DNA from: Tilletia caries
Taxonomy: Eukaryota > Basidiomycota > Exobasidiomycetes > Tilletiales > Tilletiaceae
Assembly: GCA_032718865.1 (NCBI GenBank)
Contig: JALUTQ010000024.1
Span: 791,501 to 855,500 of the forward strand
Direction of reading: 5' to 3'
DNA length: 64,000 nucleotides
Both the position numbers and the translations under genes were made by a program. Each line of letters starts with the position of its first letter. Position 1 is the first letter of the stretch. Positions 31,984-42,487 of this stretch are shown here, piece by piece. The notes under the pieces are model-generated. The model made no database searches and was not told the origin of the DNA. It worked only from the letters and a program-made list of their open reading frames with translations.

Positions 31984-32655
31984 AGCACATCTGCTCATCG
32001 GCTTGGACTCATCCCTGACGTTCCGCCTTCTACGCTTATGGTCAGACTTCGATTCCCCCCTTTGCCAGCATCAATTACTGTTATAACTGCTCACGCTCCG
32101 GTTGTCTCTCTCTACCTCTGTTCTATTCAGATAACCTATCTAAAAACGTCTACCGTTGTCTCAAGAACTACCTCACCGAACTTCGATCGTCAAAACAGGC
32201 ATCATCGCCTTCTACCGGCCTCCCTTCGCACCTTTGTCCCCTTCCTCTCCATAAACAGTAATCAGCGCACGAGTTTCCCCAAGTTTATGGCTTGAGTTCG
32301 AAGTCAGCTCGACACAGACTGCTACATACCTCTCCTAGCTCCAGACGAAAACGTTCCAACCGTGCAAATCATCCGCATGCTCATCGCTTCTGGGAAAGAA
32401 TATGGTATGCCACGACATGGCAGCAGCCATGAGCCTTGTATGCGTGCTATTGATTGATCTCTGCCACCTCGTGACATGCTCGACAAACCTAACCCGTTTC
32501 TTCTTTCCCTCGGTCATGGATCTGTACGGGCTCTCGTCAAGAAGATACAGTAGTCTTTGTATGACTGACTTTCGAAGCTGTCAGGCGTAGGTGTCCGATG
32601 TCCAAATGCGAATCAGATTGCGACAATGCACCAAGTGAAAGCAGGAAGACAGGAT
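31984..32655. other. Convergent intergenic region
   Basis: This is pyrimidine-rich plus-strand DNA following the small secreted protein gene, then sequence downstream of SYF2. I see no gene. Confidence 0.5.
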
Positions 32656-33658
32656 CTAAAGGGCAGTGCCACGCTCGACTGAAAGAAAGAAGTCCAAGGA
32701 TTCAATGACAGGTCAGTAAAATGCTTGAGAGTCAATGCACAGAAAGAACAGAACCGGGGACCAACTCACAGCTCTCGCGAATCTCCTTGGTGTACTTTCC
32801 AAAGAAGCGCTCCGCCTTCTCGTTGAACCTCCGATTCTTCTCGTTGATATACGTGACCTCGGCGTCCGGATCAACCGGCCTCTTCCGACTCCGGTTCTCC
32901 CGAACCTCGTGCTCGTTGTTGATGTGAGCCGCCAGACGTTCGAGGGCTACCTCCGATGGCTTGTGTGTGCCGTAGCTCAGAGCATCGGCGGTCGTGCTGG
33001 AGGAAGCGTCGGAACGAATCAGAGCTCCGGCAGAATTGGCAGTTCGGATGAGAGCTTGGGAGCCAGAAGAGGACGAGGAACCGGCTGCGACTGACGCTTC
33101 AGCCATCGTCCGCTCATACTCCCTCATATCTGGCTTGAGCATTCGAACTTGGCGTTGGTAGGACCGTTCCGCGGCCGTGTTGAAGTCTGTGAACGAAATG
33201 CCAGCGAAAATGTTCAGCTACTTCTTCTATGCGCGGCACGTAAAAGAACGCATAGGTGTGAGACACCCACCAACTGGACCCTTGTCCCGCTTCTCCTCCT
33301 TTTCTTCCAGCTTCTTCTCCCATGCCTCGTTATCTTCTACACTGTAGCCCCACGCCCGAACTCGGTCAACGTCCTCGCCAGTCTCTTTGATATCGCGTTC
33401 CTCGAGGATACGCTCCGCTTTTTGCAGTTTCCATGACTTTTTCTGAGGATCCCGCGCTTGACCGCCGTTCTTGTGTCGGCCCTGTTCGGCAATGACATCC
33501 TTACGGTTCGCTCGTGCTGAGTCGGACTGTACGAGATCGAGGCGTGATAATCTCAAGAGGTCAGTAGCCGCACCTTTGAATGCCTTGCGGATTGGGGAGC
33601 TGAAAACACTCACCATCTTTTTCCGAAGATCCTTCATCTTAGCCAGTCGCTCTTCCAT
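32656..33658 (-). CDS. SYF2: Pre-mRNA-splicing factor SYF2
   Basis: SYF2 is a small Prp19-complex (NTC) protein of the active spliceosome. Recognisable blocks are MEERLAKMKDLRKKM (from 33658), RANRKDVIAEQGRHKNGG, DPQKKSWKLQKAERILEE, VRMLKPDMREYER, GTHKPSEVALERLAAHINNE, DAEVTYINEKNRRFNEKAE and FFGKYTKEIRES. A final intron (GTGAGTTGG...CTTTCTTTCAG) leads to the conserved C-terminus FERGTAL and a stop at 32656. Other introns lie at about 33545-33612 and 33185-33270. ATG 33658 is the first Met that matches family N-termini, but no stop codon separates this frame from the TRM82 frame upstream, so SYF2 may be translated as the C-terminal part of a fusion or from an internal start. Confidence 0.85.
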
Positions 33659-36062
33659 CGACAGCTTCTGCGCAGACCCGTTAATTGCTCCCTCAGCCTC
33701 GGGTAGAACATCCGTTTCCTTCTGCGCGACGTCCACCTCGACCTCATCGGCATCATCAGCCTCCGCCTCCGCCTCCATTTGGACATCTTCTTCAGCCGGC
33801 TCCACAGCTTTGCCTTTGCCCTTCTTCCGAGGGCCGCCGCCCACCTGCTCATCGAAAACCATGATCTCGAAGACCTTGCCTTCCTTCGGCTCCTTCTTGA
33901 CCTTCTTGCGCGGTGCCAGGGCCGAACCAGACCCTCCGGCATCGGGTGCAGAGCTTGAGCTTGAGCCGAAGCGTTCGGCTTCTGCGGCGGCCCGAATACG
34001 GTCCATGTTCTCTTTTCTCTTGGCGGCCGCGGCATTATACAGTGGAGAGACCTCGTACACTCCTGCACTTGTCATGGGCATTGACGACTGGGAGCTGCTC
34101 TCTCCTGCGAGCTTGGGATAAGTCTTGAGCGCATCATAGTACGTCGCAGTCAGTTTCTTCGATTGGCCGGGCTCGACTGAGGGGCAATAACAGGACGGTC
34201 AGCGAAACAATCTTGCGATACGTCGCTCGAAAAGACTTCATCTGCCACCAACTCACTTTTATCGATGAGTGAGACGGCCGGGTTGACCAGCGGCTCTAGA
34301 ATAGCGCCCGCGATTCCGGTGACCTCGGTCCACTATAGTAACAATGTGGTCTGAGCTGATAGAGTCCGTTTAGAGTATACGACAACACTGAACTCACCGA
34401 GCCTTGAGCATATTCATAGCACACTAGAGCAGAAGACTCGTTTGTCCGCCCTGGTACGGCAGAGAGCGTGTCCAGGACAGCCAACAGTCGGGGAGGCCCC
34501 CCAGCCGCGCCTGCCTGAAGGGTCAGGTCCAGAATTGGAGCACTCAAGGTGACGACTTGAACCTGTGCCGAAACGTCAACTAGCTCCCGACCTCGAGCTG
34601 CAGAGAAGGCGGTGATAGATAGCGTAAAGAAAGCCGTGGATCTGGTGAGACGGGACATGGACACTTGATCAACAACGAAGATGAACTGGAGACTACAGCG
34701 ACGTCACACTCATGGAGAGACTCACCCTTCAGCTGTGAATAGCACATATGTCTGACCCTCCGACTGGAAAAGGACAAGCTGAGTGATCGCCAACTTGGAG
34801 TTTTCCTCCACCAGTCGTTGATGCTGCCCCATTTGCTCTAGCTGATCGTCACTTAGCTTCTGGTCTCCCTTGACCTTCTTCGCTCCACGCCCTCCCGACT
34901 TGTTCTTCCCACTCATGACTGTATGCGGCAGAATGGCGGTACTGACGTCCACCGAGGCGATTATCTGGGATGCCGAGTCATTCTGGAGATAGTCCCACAT
35001 TCGAATCACCCGTCCGCCGTCGGAAGCGAGAAGCAATCCAGCACGGTCACCCGCGCTGGCGGTACTGCTCAACTCCCCCTTGACAAGGTGGGACGGAAGC
35101 AGGGCGAGGGCTCCGACAAAAGCAGTGCTGCCTAGCAGGTAGTTCTCCACAACCCACCCGGCACGTTTGGGACCCCATCGCGAGATACGGATGTGCTCGT
35201 CCCGATCGGCTGTGACGATGTGTCGGGCGATCTTGGACTCTGGCTCGGTGGGAGAGGTGCCGAGGAGGAGGACGGCGGTGAGCATGCTTGCGTGACCGAC
35301 CCTTGGCGCGGACCATGGATCCTGTGGGTCATCTCCGTCCTCGTCGTCCTCATCTTCGGCGCCAGCAGCGGTATCGGGCGCCGTTGCTGCGCCTGTCTGT
35401 TTCTTTATGCCCTTGGGCTGGCCTTTGGGCGCGGAGCCGTTGGACCCCAGCCTAGCCAAGACGGAAGCTACCGTTGCGGATGCTGAGCTGGAGTCGTCGA
35501 TGGGGAATCTGCCAGAGGTAAAACCGGATATAGTGGAATTTCAGTGACTGGAAGCTGGCAAGAGGACCGAAACAAAAGACACTCACACTCTCACGTCGCC
35601 AAAGCGGTCCCCAATCACAATGTGCCGACTCGCGTCCTCCCAGAATATGACATTAGCCCGCTTAGGCACGGGCCGCACCATGACCTGCTTGCCTTGCTCG
35701 AGCGCATTTGCATCCTGCGTGGAGGAGGAAGAAGAGATGTCCCAGACATGCAAGACCTTGTCGTCCCCGATGACGGCAACGAAGCGTTCATCAGGACTGA
35801 TGGCCGCATGCCGTGGGAAGCAGAGGACCTCAGAGGAGTACGGTGTGGATGGCACTGCTGTCGGGCATGCGAGCGAGCCGAGAACTTGGACGCTGTTGAT
35901 CTTGTTGCTGTTGTCGGTATGGGTCTTGAGCAGGACGGCGCGGGAGGCGCTGAGGAGGAGCGCAAGCTGACCAGAGGCGGAGAAGATGATGCGGTGAAAG
36001 GGGACGGAGACCTTCGGTCCGCCGCTGCCTTGCGCTTGACTCTTCCCAGTTGCGGGCGACAT
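33659..36062 (-). CDS. TRM82: tRNA (guanine-N7) methyltransferase non-catalytic subunit TRM82/WDR4, continuous with SYF2
   Basis: TRM82 is the WD40 partner of TRM8 that forms m7G46 in tRNA. The start is at 36062 (MSPATGKSQAQGSGG). WD repeats include AAISPDERFVAVIGDDKVLH, KRANVIFWEDASRHIVIGD with RFGDVRVFPIDDSS across intron 1 (35488-35587), the family hallmark HIVTADRDEHIRISRWG followed by VENYLLGSTAFVGALALLP, and SDGGRVIRMWDYLQND. Later exons carry SSALVCYEYAQGS, WTEVTGIAGAILEPLVNPA and KKLTATYYDALKTYPKLAGE, joined by good GTGAGT/AG introns. The last exon has a Lys-rich tail and an acidic linker and runs without a stop into SYF2. The gene is divergent from COQ7, with about 130 bp between start codons. 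Confidence 0.83.
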
Positions 36063-36193
36063 TGCTGCAAGTTGAAGATATGATGCTGGACGTCGAGAAG
36101 AAGAAAGATACCTCGCTCAGACAGATCAGATCTTCTTGGAGCTTGACCTCAACTACGACTACGACCTCAACCTCTTCAACAGCATCACACAAC
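36063..36193. promoter_or_regulatory. Shared promoter region of TRM82 and COQ7
   Basis: Only 131 bp separate the divergent start codons, so both genes must be driven from this segment or from within each other's 5' ends. No TATA box is evident. Confidence 0.5.
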
Positions 36194-37158
36194 ATGGCTC
36201 TTTCACGAACAGCACAGTCAGCGCTCGCTCGCTCCCTGACGACTCCCCTCAGCGCATCTGTCTATCTCACCACGCGCTGTCACTCCTCCTCGAGCAGCGG
36301 GCCGCTGGCATCGGACGCATACACCCAGCAACATCAGCAGAGCAACAACAACAACAACCACAGCGCAGCCACAAGCTCAACACCACGCGATCTCTCCGCC
36401 CAAGATAGGGCCGCGCTCGAGTCTATGCTCCGTGTGGATCATGCGGGCGAAGTGGCGGCCAACACCATTTACCAAGCTCAAGCCCAGGTGTTCGGGTGGA
36501 AGCGCGATGGCCCGACGAGGGATATGATGCTCGTAAGTTCTCTCCAAGACGTATCGTAATGCGGAAAGCTCTGCTGATTGCGCTTGGCTGGTACCCTCAG
36601 GATATGTGGAACTCGGAGAAGAAGCATCTCCGTGTGGCACGGCAACTCCTCGTCCAACATGAGGTCAGACCGTCGGCTCTCCTCCCCGTCTGGGCGTTGG
36701 CAGGTCGCTTTCTGGGCGGCGCGACCGCACTGATGGGCAAAGAGGCGGTGATGGCATGTACAGAAGCTGTCGAGACCGTCATTGGAGAGCACTACGATGA
36801 GTGAGTGTGATTTGAATGATCTCGGATTATCGGGTGGCGAATGCTGACCTCATTCTTCCGCAGCCAACTCGTCCATCTCAACTCCATCACATCGCACGTA
36901 ACCCAAGGCGTATCAGATACAGATGCACAAACAGCCTCGCCTTCTTCGCTATCGTCCTCACCTTCGCCATCACCAGGATCCCAACATCCCTCGTTGCCTC
37001 TCCTCGCTGACGTAATACGCGAATTCCGAGACGATGAGCTCGAGCATCTCGACACGGCCGTCGAGCATGATGCCCAACAGGCACCCGCACATGCGCTTCT
37101 CAGTGCTGTGGTAGGCTACGGGTGTAAGGCTGCTATCGCGGTTGCGAAGCGGGTGTGA
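36194..37158 (+). CDS. COQ7: 5-demethoxyubiquinone hydroxylase, mitochondrial
   Basis: COQ7/CAT5 hydroxylates demethoxyubiquinone in coenzyme Q synthesis on the matrix side of the inner mitochondrial membrane. The start [15 protein letters not shown] gives an Arg/Ser-rich presequence, followed by a Gln/Asn/Ser linker. Di-iron ligands are present: [48 protein letters not shown] and [15 protein letters not shown], and the C-terminus is [12 protein letters not shown]. Two introns are clear: 36532-36600 (GTAAGTTC...CCTCAG) and 36801-36864 (GTGAGTGTG...TTCCGCAG). A Ser/Pro/Gln-rich insert (about 36905-36985) between the last two helices is longer than usual. Stop at 37158. Identification firm. Confidence 0.93.
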
Positions 37159-37543
37159 TATCAGTATGTCATCGCAGAATGAATCATTTTGCACAGTCGT
37201 ACTTTTTCACGGCACCTCCCCCTCGAGTTTGGTCGTCGCCGTTTGCATCTTTCACCCGGGGCGAAGACTCCAGGGAGGACAAGGCGAGGGAGAGGGACAT
37301 CATGTGCAAGTGAAGACCTGATCTGGATGGACTGAATTGAGAAGAACAACACAACGGAACGCGCCGCGTCGCGTTGCGTTTGAGCGCGTCTGAAATCTTC
37401 GAGAGCAACACGTTCGAAACGAACCGATTTCTCAATTCATCACCAGTCACCACCATCACTCCAAGTTCTTCCTCAGGTGAATTCTGTATACCTCTGTTTC
37501 CCTATCTTAACATCCTTTATTGACAGCAGCCGCAGCAGCACAG
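37159..37543. other. Intergenic between COQ7 and the DUF7918-like gene
   Basis: No gene is visible. The last part before 37544 (CTGTTTCCCTATCTTAACATC) is pyrimidine-rich, as in fungal leaders. Confidence 0.5.
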
Positions 37544-38876
37544 ATGTCCGGCGCACCGTCAGCTTCCTCCGGCCCGGCCGCCAACGATACTCTCCATGTC
37601 AATGAATTCAGTGCCCAAATTCTCGACAACACACGCACTCCGATGCGCATGTACGGCATCAAGGTAGACGATCGTACTGCAGAAGCATGTGAGTCATCGC
37701 AGAGTCAGTTTGTAAACGCCTCGTACATCGTTTTTGCTTGCTCACGGAGAAAGGCATGTCCACTCGCAGACGTCGAGGCCAAAGAAGGAGAACAATTCTC
37801 CGTACGGCTCAACTCTTCGAATCGATCCCACACGTTCGCAGCAGTGTTGAAAGTTGCCGGACAGCATTTTGGATCCTACCTTTGCCCGCCACCTAATTGG
37901 CCGCGCTTCATCAGTGATCGATCCTGCAGCGAGAGCGAAGCTCAGACTTTGGTGAGCATCATGTGTCCGATTTCTGCGACGCCCGAGAAGATGTGAACGT
38001 GACAGATAACCCGCCTTTTCCCCTTTTCCAAACATGCTTCAGTTGTTTTCCAAAGTCGTCGTCACAGGTGAGCATCGCGAAGAGATAGTATATTGACTGT
38101 GGCCTTGTCTTCTGATCCATCACCCCGGCAGATGACGAAATGAACAGCATCAACGACCCAGCAGAAGTTGCTCGTCTGGGCGAGATATTGATCGAGCTGA
38201 GGAAAGTGGCATCGCATCAGCCCTCGATCGTGCCAAAATTCCCAGTGACTGATTTCGGGCCCGAGAAGGCTATCTACGAGCGGGCGAAGAAGGTGGGCGC
38301 CATTCAGTCAGGGTGAGTCTCAAAGTTCCAACCCGAAGAGAGACGCGCGGTGCTATCACCAAGACCATGTACTGACTGATGCACTACTTCTCGAATCACA
38401 AGCGCCGGTCCGATTGTTCAGAGACCTTATTCGGCTCGATCGTCGTGGACGCACGACGCGACATTTCAGACTATCAGTTTCAAGGTCCAATCCTCCACTC
38501 GTGTCGGTCTGCAGCAGCTCGGTCACATTCCGAAGGACGAGGAAGTTCCATCGGCAAGCTCCATAAAGAAGCGCTCGAGGGAAGAGGAGAAGATTGAAGC
38601 TGAGAAAAAACGCCTGAGGGTGAGTCTAGTGGGCCTATTGATCGCCTTTCGCACTCGTATGCACGAGCTGAACATCTTTAAGACGGACAGAGCGAGCTCG
38701 AGAGGCTGGAAAATCGCAGTCGGGTCCTACAAGAAGCGGGCAGCTCGCGCGGTACGGGTACGAGCACTCAAGATGGCGAAGTCTCCGTCAGCGTCAAGAA
38801 CGAGCGAAGGGCTTTCGATTTCAGCAGCAGAGGCACTGCGGACGATCCCTTGACGATTGCCGATTTGAGCGACTGA
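37544..38876 (+). CDS. DUF7918-like fungal protein of unknown function
   Basis: The spliced product reads LHVNEFSAQILDNTRTPMRM, YGIKVDDRTAEA, then after an intron (about 37690-37768) VEAKEGEQFSVRLNSSNRSH, TFAAVLKVAGQHFGSYLC and, after further introns, VPKFPVTDFGPEKAIYERAK and VQRPYSARSSWTHDATFQ. This pattern (N-terminal beta-sandwich-like domain with SVR.. then F.AVL.VDG.. then a charged tail) is what I associate with the basidiomycete DUF7918 family, from memory. The C-terminal third is a Lys/Glu/Arg coiled segment (KKRSREEEKIEAEKKRLR) ending in an acidic DDPLTIADLSD that resembles a SUMO-interacting motif. Exon boundaries in the middle are approximate. Function unknown. Confidence 0.6.
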
Positions 38877-40173
38877 GCCACCTGAACGCCCGAACCCTTG
38901 TTGAGCCTCAGTTCACAGTTGTTGGAAAAGGCAGCTGCTCTTCCCTCACGCCTCACGCTTTAATGACCTTCCAACCCCTTTTTCTTCTTCATTACCCATT
39001 TTCTTCATTGTCCATATTAACGTCACGCGTCACGTTTCCGTGCTATCGATCCGTCGCACCTTCGCACTGTATCCATTTCTCCATCAAAGTTGTACCACCC
39101 TTGACTCTAGATAAGTCAAACAGGAAATGGTTGACCGTGGTTGATCCATCGAAATTTCCAACAGCACCCTCCGATTTATTTCGCGAAGGCCAAAATCCAA
39201 TTTTGCGGTGACTCCCGTGTAGTCACCAGACCAACCACATTTGCGACAGACGCTGTGTTTGCCCTCACTTGCGCGTGACACGATTCTTTTTCTCAACGAC
39301 CGCACCACCGCTAGTTACCCAGCGTACCCAGTGAGGACGAGAGAGTACCTGATTCGATGGAGAGAGTATGGAAATCATACAGGAAAAAGAGAGCTGAGTT
39401 GAGCGAGTGGCAAAGGCAGAGAGAGGGAAAGGGAAATGGGACAAAATGGAAGTGAAACGGTGACAGGACAGACAGAGAACGGTAAGAGGAAAAGAAAAGA
39501 CAGAAGCAATTGCACCACAACTGTAGCACACAGCGCCATCAAACACCCGACAGACCTTAGGGAAATGCTCAGCAATGAGCATCATCAGCTACCATGCTGC
39601 TACTACCAGGTTGAATCGCACAAAATGGTGAAGAACTCGTTGAGTTTTGTTGCTGTTGGTGGTACGCAGCAACGGTTACGTAAGGGAGTTTCCTCCTCTT
39701 TCCATCGCACAGCTTGACCGCAAACACCTCACACCATCACAACTGCTTCAAACACCTAGAAACTCGGCAGAGATGGTATCCTGGACATTCGCTAGCATTC
39801 CGTAAAATCTTGTGCGATGTCTATCATTCGGAAATTCAAGCATGATGATACAGTCTGTTGATGTCAGGGCCAATTAATGGAGGGTCTCATCAATTGATCA
39901 TGGTCTCTGTAGCAAAATCGGAAGGTCTGCCTCATTTTCATTGCGTCGCGTTTTCGAAAAGAAACTTTGAAGCTTCAATTTTTTTTTTGGGTCTACGGTC
40001 AACCATTTCCTGTTTGACTGTAAAACATCCAGACTTTGGCAGTGCATTCGAAGCATGATTGTATTGTGTCCTGGAGCCTGCCTAGAACAATTGATGACAT
40101 CCTTGAACAATGAACCCCCACCCTCCTTCAACCGTCATTCAGACGCATGGATGAATATGTTCCAATCCACTTT
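38877..40173. other. AT-richer intergenic region holding an inverted-repeat element
   Basis: No protein homology is seen. The main feature is a pair of perfect 25-bp inverted repeats (39114-39138 and 39995-40019). An A9/T10-type run sits just inside the right repeat at about 39979-39988. Confidence 0.55.
39114..40019. mobile_element. Putative MITE-like element with 25-bp terminal inverted repeats
   Basis: AGTCAAACAGGAAATGGTTG followed by ACCGT at 39114-39138 is exactly the reverse complement of 39995-40019. The 856 bp between has no transposase and is AT-richer than the flanking genes. Perfect 25-bp inverted repeats this far apart are unlikely by chance. No target-site duplication could be defined beyond the repeats, so the ends may extend a little further. 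Confidence 0.6.
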
Positions 40174-42184
40174 TCATTTCTGCTGATACGCCCAGTCCAT
40201 CATCATCTTGACCCTCGGGAACGTCAAGTTGAACAACGGATGGGTCGGGTTGATGCCGTTCGTCTTGGGCTCACCCACAATTCTCGAGGGCGCCCCTTCG
40301 GCAGGCGGCTCGGACAGCCATGCCAGGGCAGAAACGTAGCATGCCTTCTGCCAATCGTCCGACTGTTGGTGGGGCAGTTGGACACTGGATGTGCGTAGTG
40401 ATGACGACGAACTTTCATCACCCTCCGACGGACTCGACTTCCACGCCCGCTCCAAGAAGACGTGGGCTTCTCGGCTCCTGACGATCCGATGTTGACAGAG
40501 CGACAGGCCGGAGAGATTGTAGCAGGTATGATACGCATCGGCGCGCTTGCCCGGTTTGTCCCTCAGTCCACCGAGATGGGCACCGGAGCCTGGGACGCTG
40601 TTGTTCTGCGCTGCGATGAGGATGTACTCTTGCAAGGCAATGGGGTCGAAGAGCCAGTCGTCCTCGACGCTGGTGGTGAACAAGGCGTCGTCCTCCGACT
40701 CGGTCGACCAGCCATCCTCTCCGGCGTCCTTTGCAGCCGCGTCAGAGGCGGAAGAGGGAGCGGAAGCGCTCGTATCTGCATCTTTTCGGGCTGCCAGGGT
40801 CGATTGAGGGATCCTTCGCCTCCGCTTGCCGCGCTTCTCGTTCAGACATGCATCGAGCACGGTAAAGAGACCGGCACCGCCGAACCAGCCGTAGCAGCCA
40901 TCGACAAGTTTGTTGGTTCGACCTCGGAAGGCTCCGCCTTCGATTGCGAGTCCTTGTTGAGTGCATGCCCAGTGGAGGAGCGCGTCGAGATCGAGTTCAG
41001 GCTGAGGGACAGCCGATAACGGGGCAGTGGCAGTGGCGGTGGCAGAGGCCTCAGAGGACTGGATCTCTTGGTAGGTCTCTTCGAGGGTAATGAGAGAGAG
41101 GTAGCTTGCCAAGGCACAGTGGGCGTATCCGCCGTGTGCCTCTCCGAGCTGGGGCGGCGGTCCCATATAGGATGTGGGTCCGAGATGGCTAGAGGCCGCA
41201 AGTCCGCCTTCATAGGTTTGGCAGCTGAGCTCGAAAGAAAGGGAGTGAAAAGCGACACGTTAGCCCAGTTCAGTGAGGTCAAGATCCTGACAGCATTTTG
41301 ACACACCTGACAATAAAGCTCTTCATGTTGGAGGCGAGCTGGGGAGTGCAGATGCCGAGCAGGAGGGAGATACAGCTGACGCAGTACGACGCGCGAACAT
41401 CGACCTCTCCATTGTGATGGACCAGGAAGGATCCATCTGGCTGCTTGAGGGACATGATCCAGCGATACATTGCTTTCCTGAGGATTGTCACAACAAACAA
41501 AAGAGATCATGTCAGCAGTCTGTGCCGGGAAGCCTGCGCCAGAAAGGAAGCTGGTGTAAGGACGTACCTGTCGATGGCATCCCATCCGCCTCTTCCTACA
41601 TCTACCGAACGCCCTTCTTTGACGTCTTCTGCGGTCGGTGCTGGTCCAGGCCCTCCGACGATGGCGAGCGCGCAGATGACGGGGTATGTGGTCATGAGAT
41701 GTGCGATCTGGTTTGGACCTCCACCAAAGCCGCCCTGAGGATGTTGGCAGGAGAGCAGGGTAGCGATGGCGCGGGCCCGTCGATGTGGGCTGAGAGTGGT
41801 CCGTAGCAAGTCGTAGGAGTGGGTGACCCAGTAGAGGATCCAGGTCCGGTTGGAGTCGAAGCCAACAAAGGAAGGGGGCAGAGGTTCGAGCATCTGGGCG
41901 AGGAAGGCGACGTGGGCCTGTCGGTTGAGGTTAGGCGCGGCCCGCCGCGACGATAGAGGCTGAGCTTGAGACTGTGGCTGCTCATTGATCCATGGATTGG
42001 CAAGAGCAGGCTGCTCCTGCGCCTGCTGTTGATGATCGGAAGAAGCGATTGCGTTGTTGCTGGCGTGGTGGAAGGGGAGCACGAGCTTCGCAATCGTCCG
42101 TTCGACATCGAGCTGAGCATCTGATGTTTCTGTGAGGACACCATCGTCTGGCGTTGGCCACAGCGGCTGCTTCGTCACCGACAT
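40174..42184 (-). CDS. RAM1: Protein farnesyltransferase beta subunit
   Basis: This is the beta subunit of farnesyltransferase, which attaches farnesyl to CaaX proteins such as Ras and fungal pheromones. The start at 42184 gives MSVTKQPLWPTPDDGVL. Alpha-alpha-barrel repeats are seen: NRQAHVAFLAQMLEPLPPSF, CQHPQGGFGGGPNQIAHLMT, SLKQPDGSFLVHHNGEVDVR, YEGGLAASSHLG, EAHGGYAHCALASYLSLI and GAFRGRTNKLVDGCYGWFGG. Zn ligands fit: Asp and Cys in VDGCYGW and His in INPTHPLFNLTFPRV near the C-terminus. Introns lie at about 41480-41565 and 41235-41305. A Gln/Pro-rich insert follows the N-terminus, and Ser/Ala-rich and acidic inserts lie in the last third (about 40430-40830). Stop at 40174. The gene is divergent from APC2. 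GGFGGGPNQIAHL favours FTase over GGTase-I. Confidence 0.9.
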
Positions 42185-42487
42185 CGCGTATGAATGTATG
42201 TACAGAATGTATATGGTCGCAGTCAATGGGAACTGGGAAGCAAGGTCAGCGTCGAGGTCCCGACCCCAAAGCGCTGCAGCTTCCCTTTGTCCCACTCTTG
42301 CTTACGTCAACCGCTTGGCCCAAAATCGTTATCCAAATCTAATCTAATCTATATACTCCACTTGGAACTTGGAAGCGTGCACGCGTCGTGGGCCGTGGCT
42401 TGGTTGGCTCGCGTGGATCGCGTTTCCACCTTCACCGTTCACCCTCAGTGTTGGTCTCTGGTACAGTCTGACTTGGGATACCAAATA

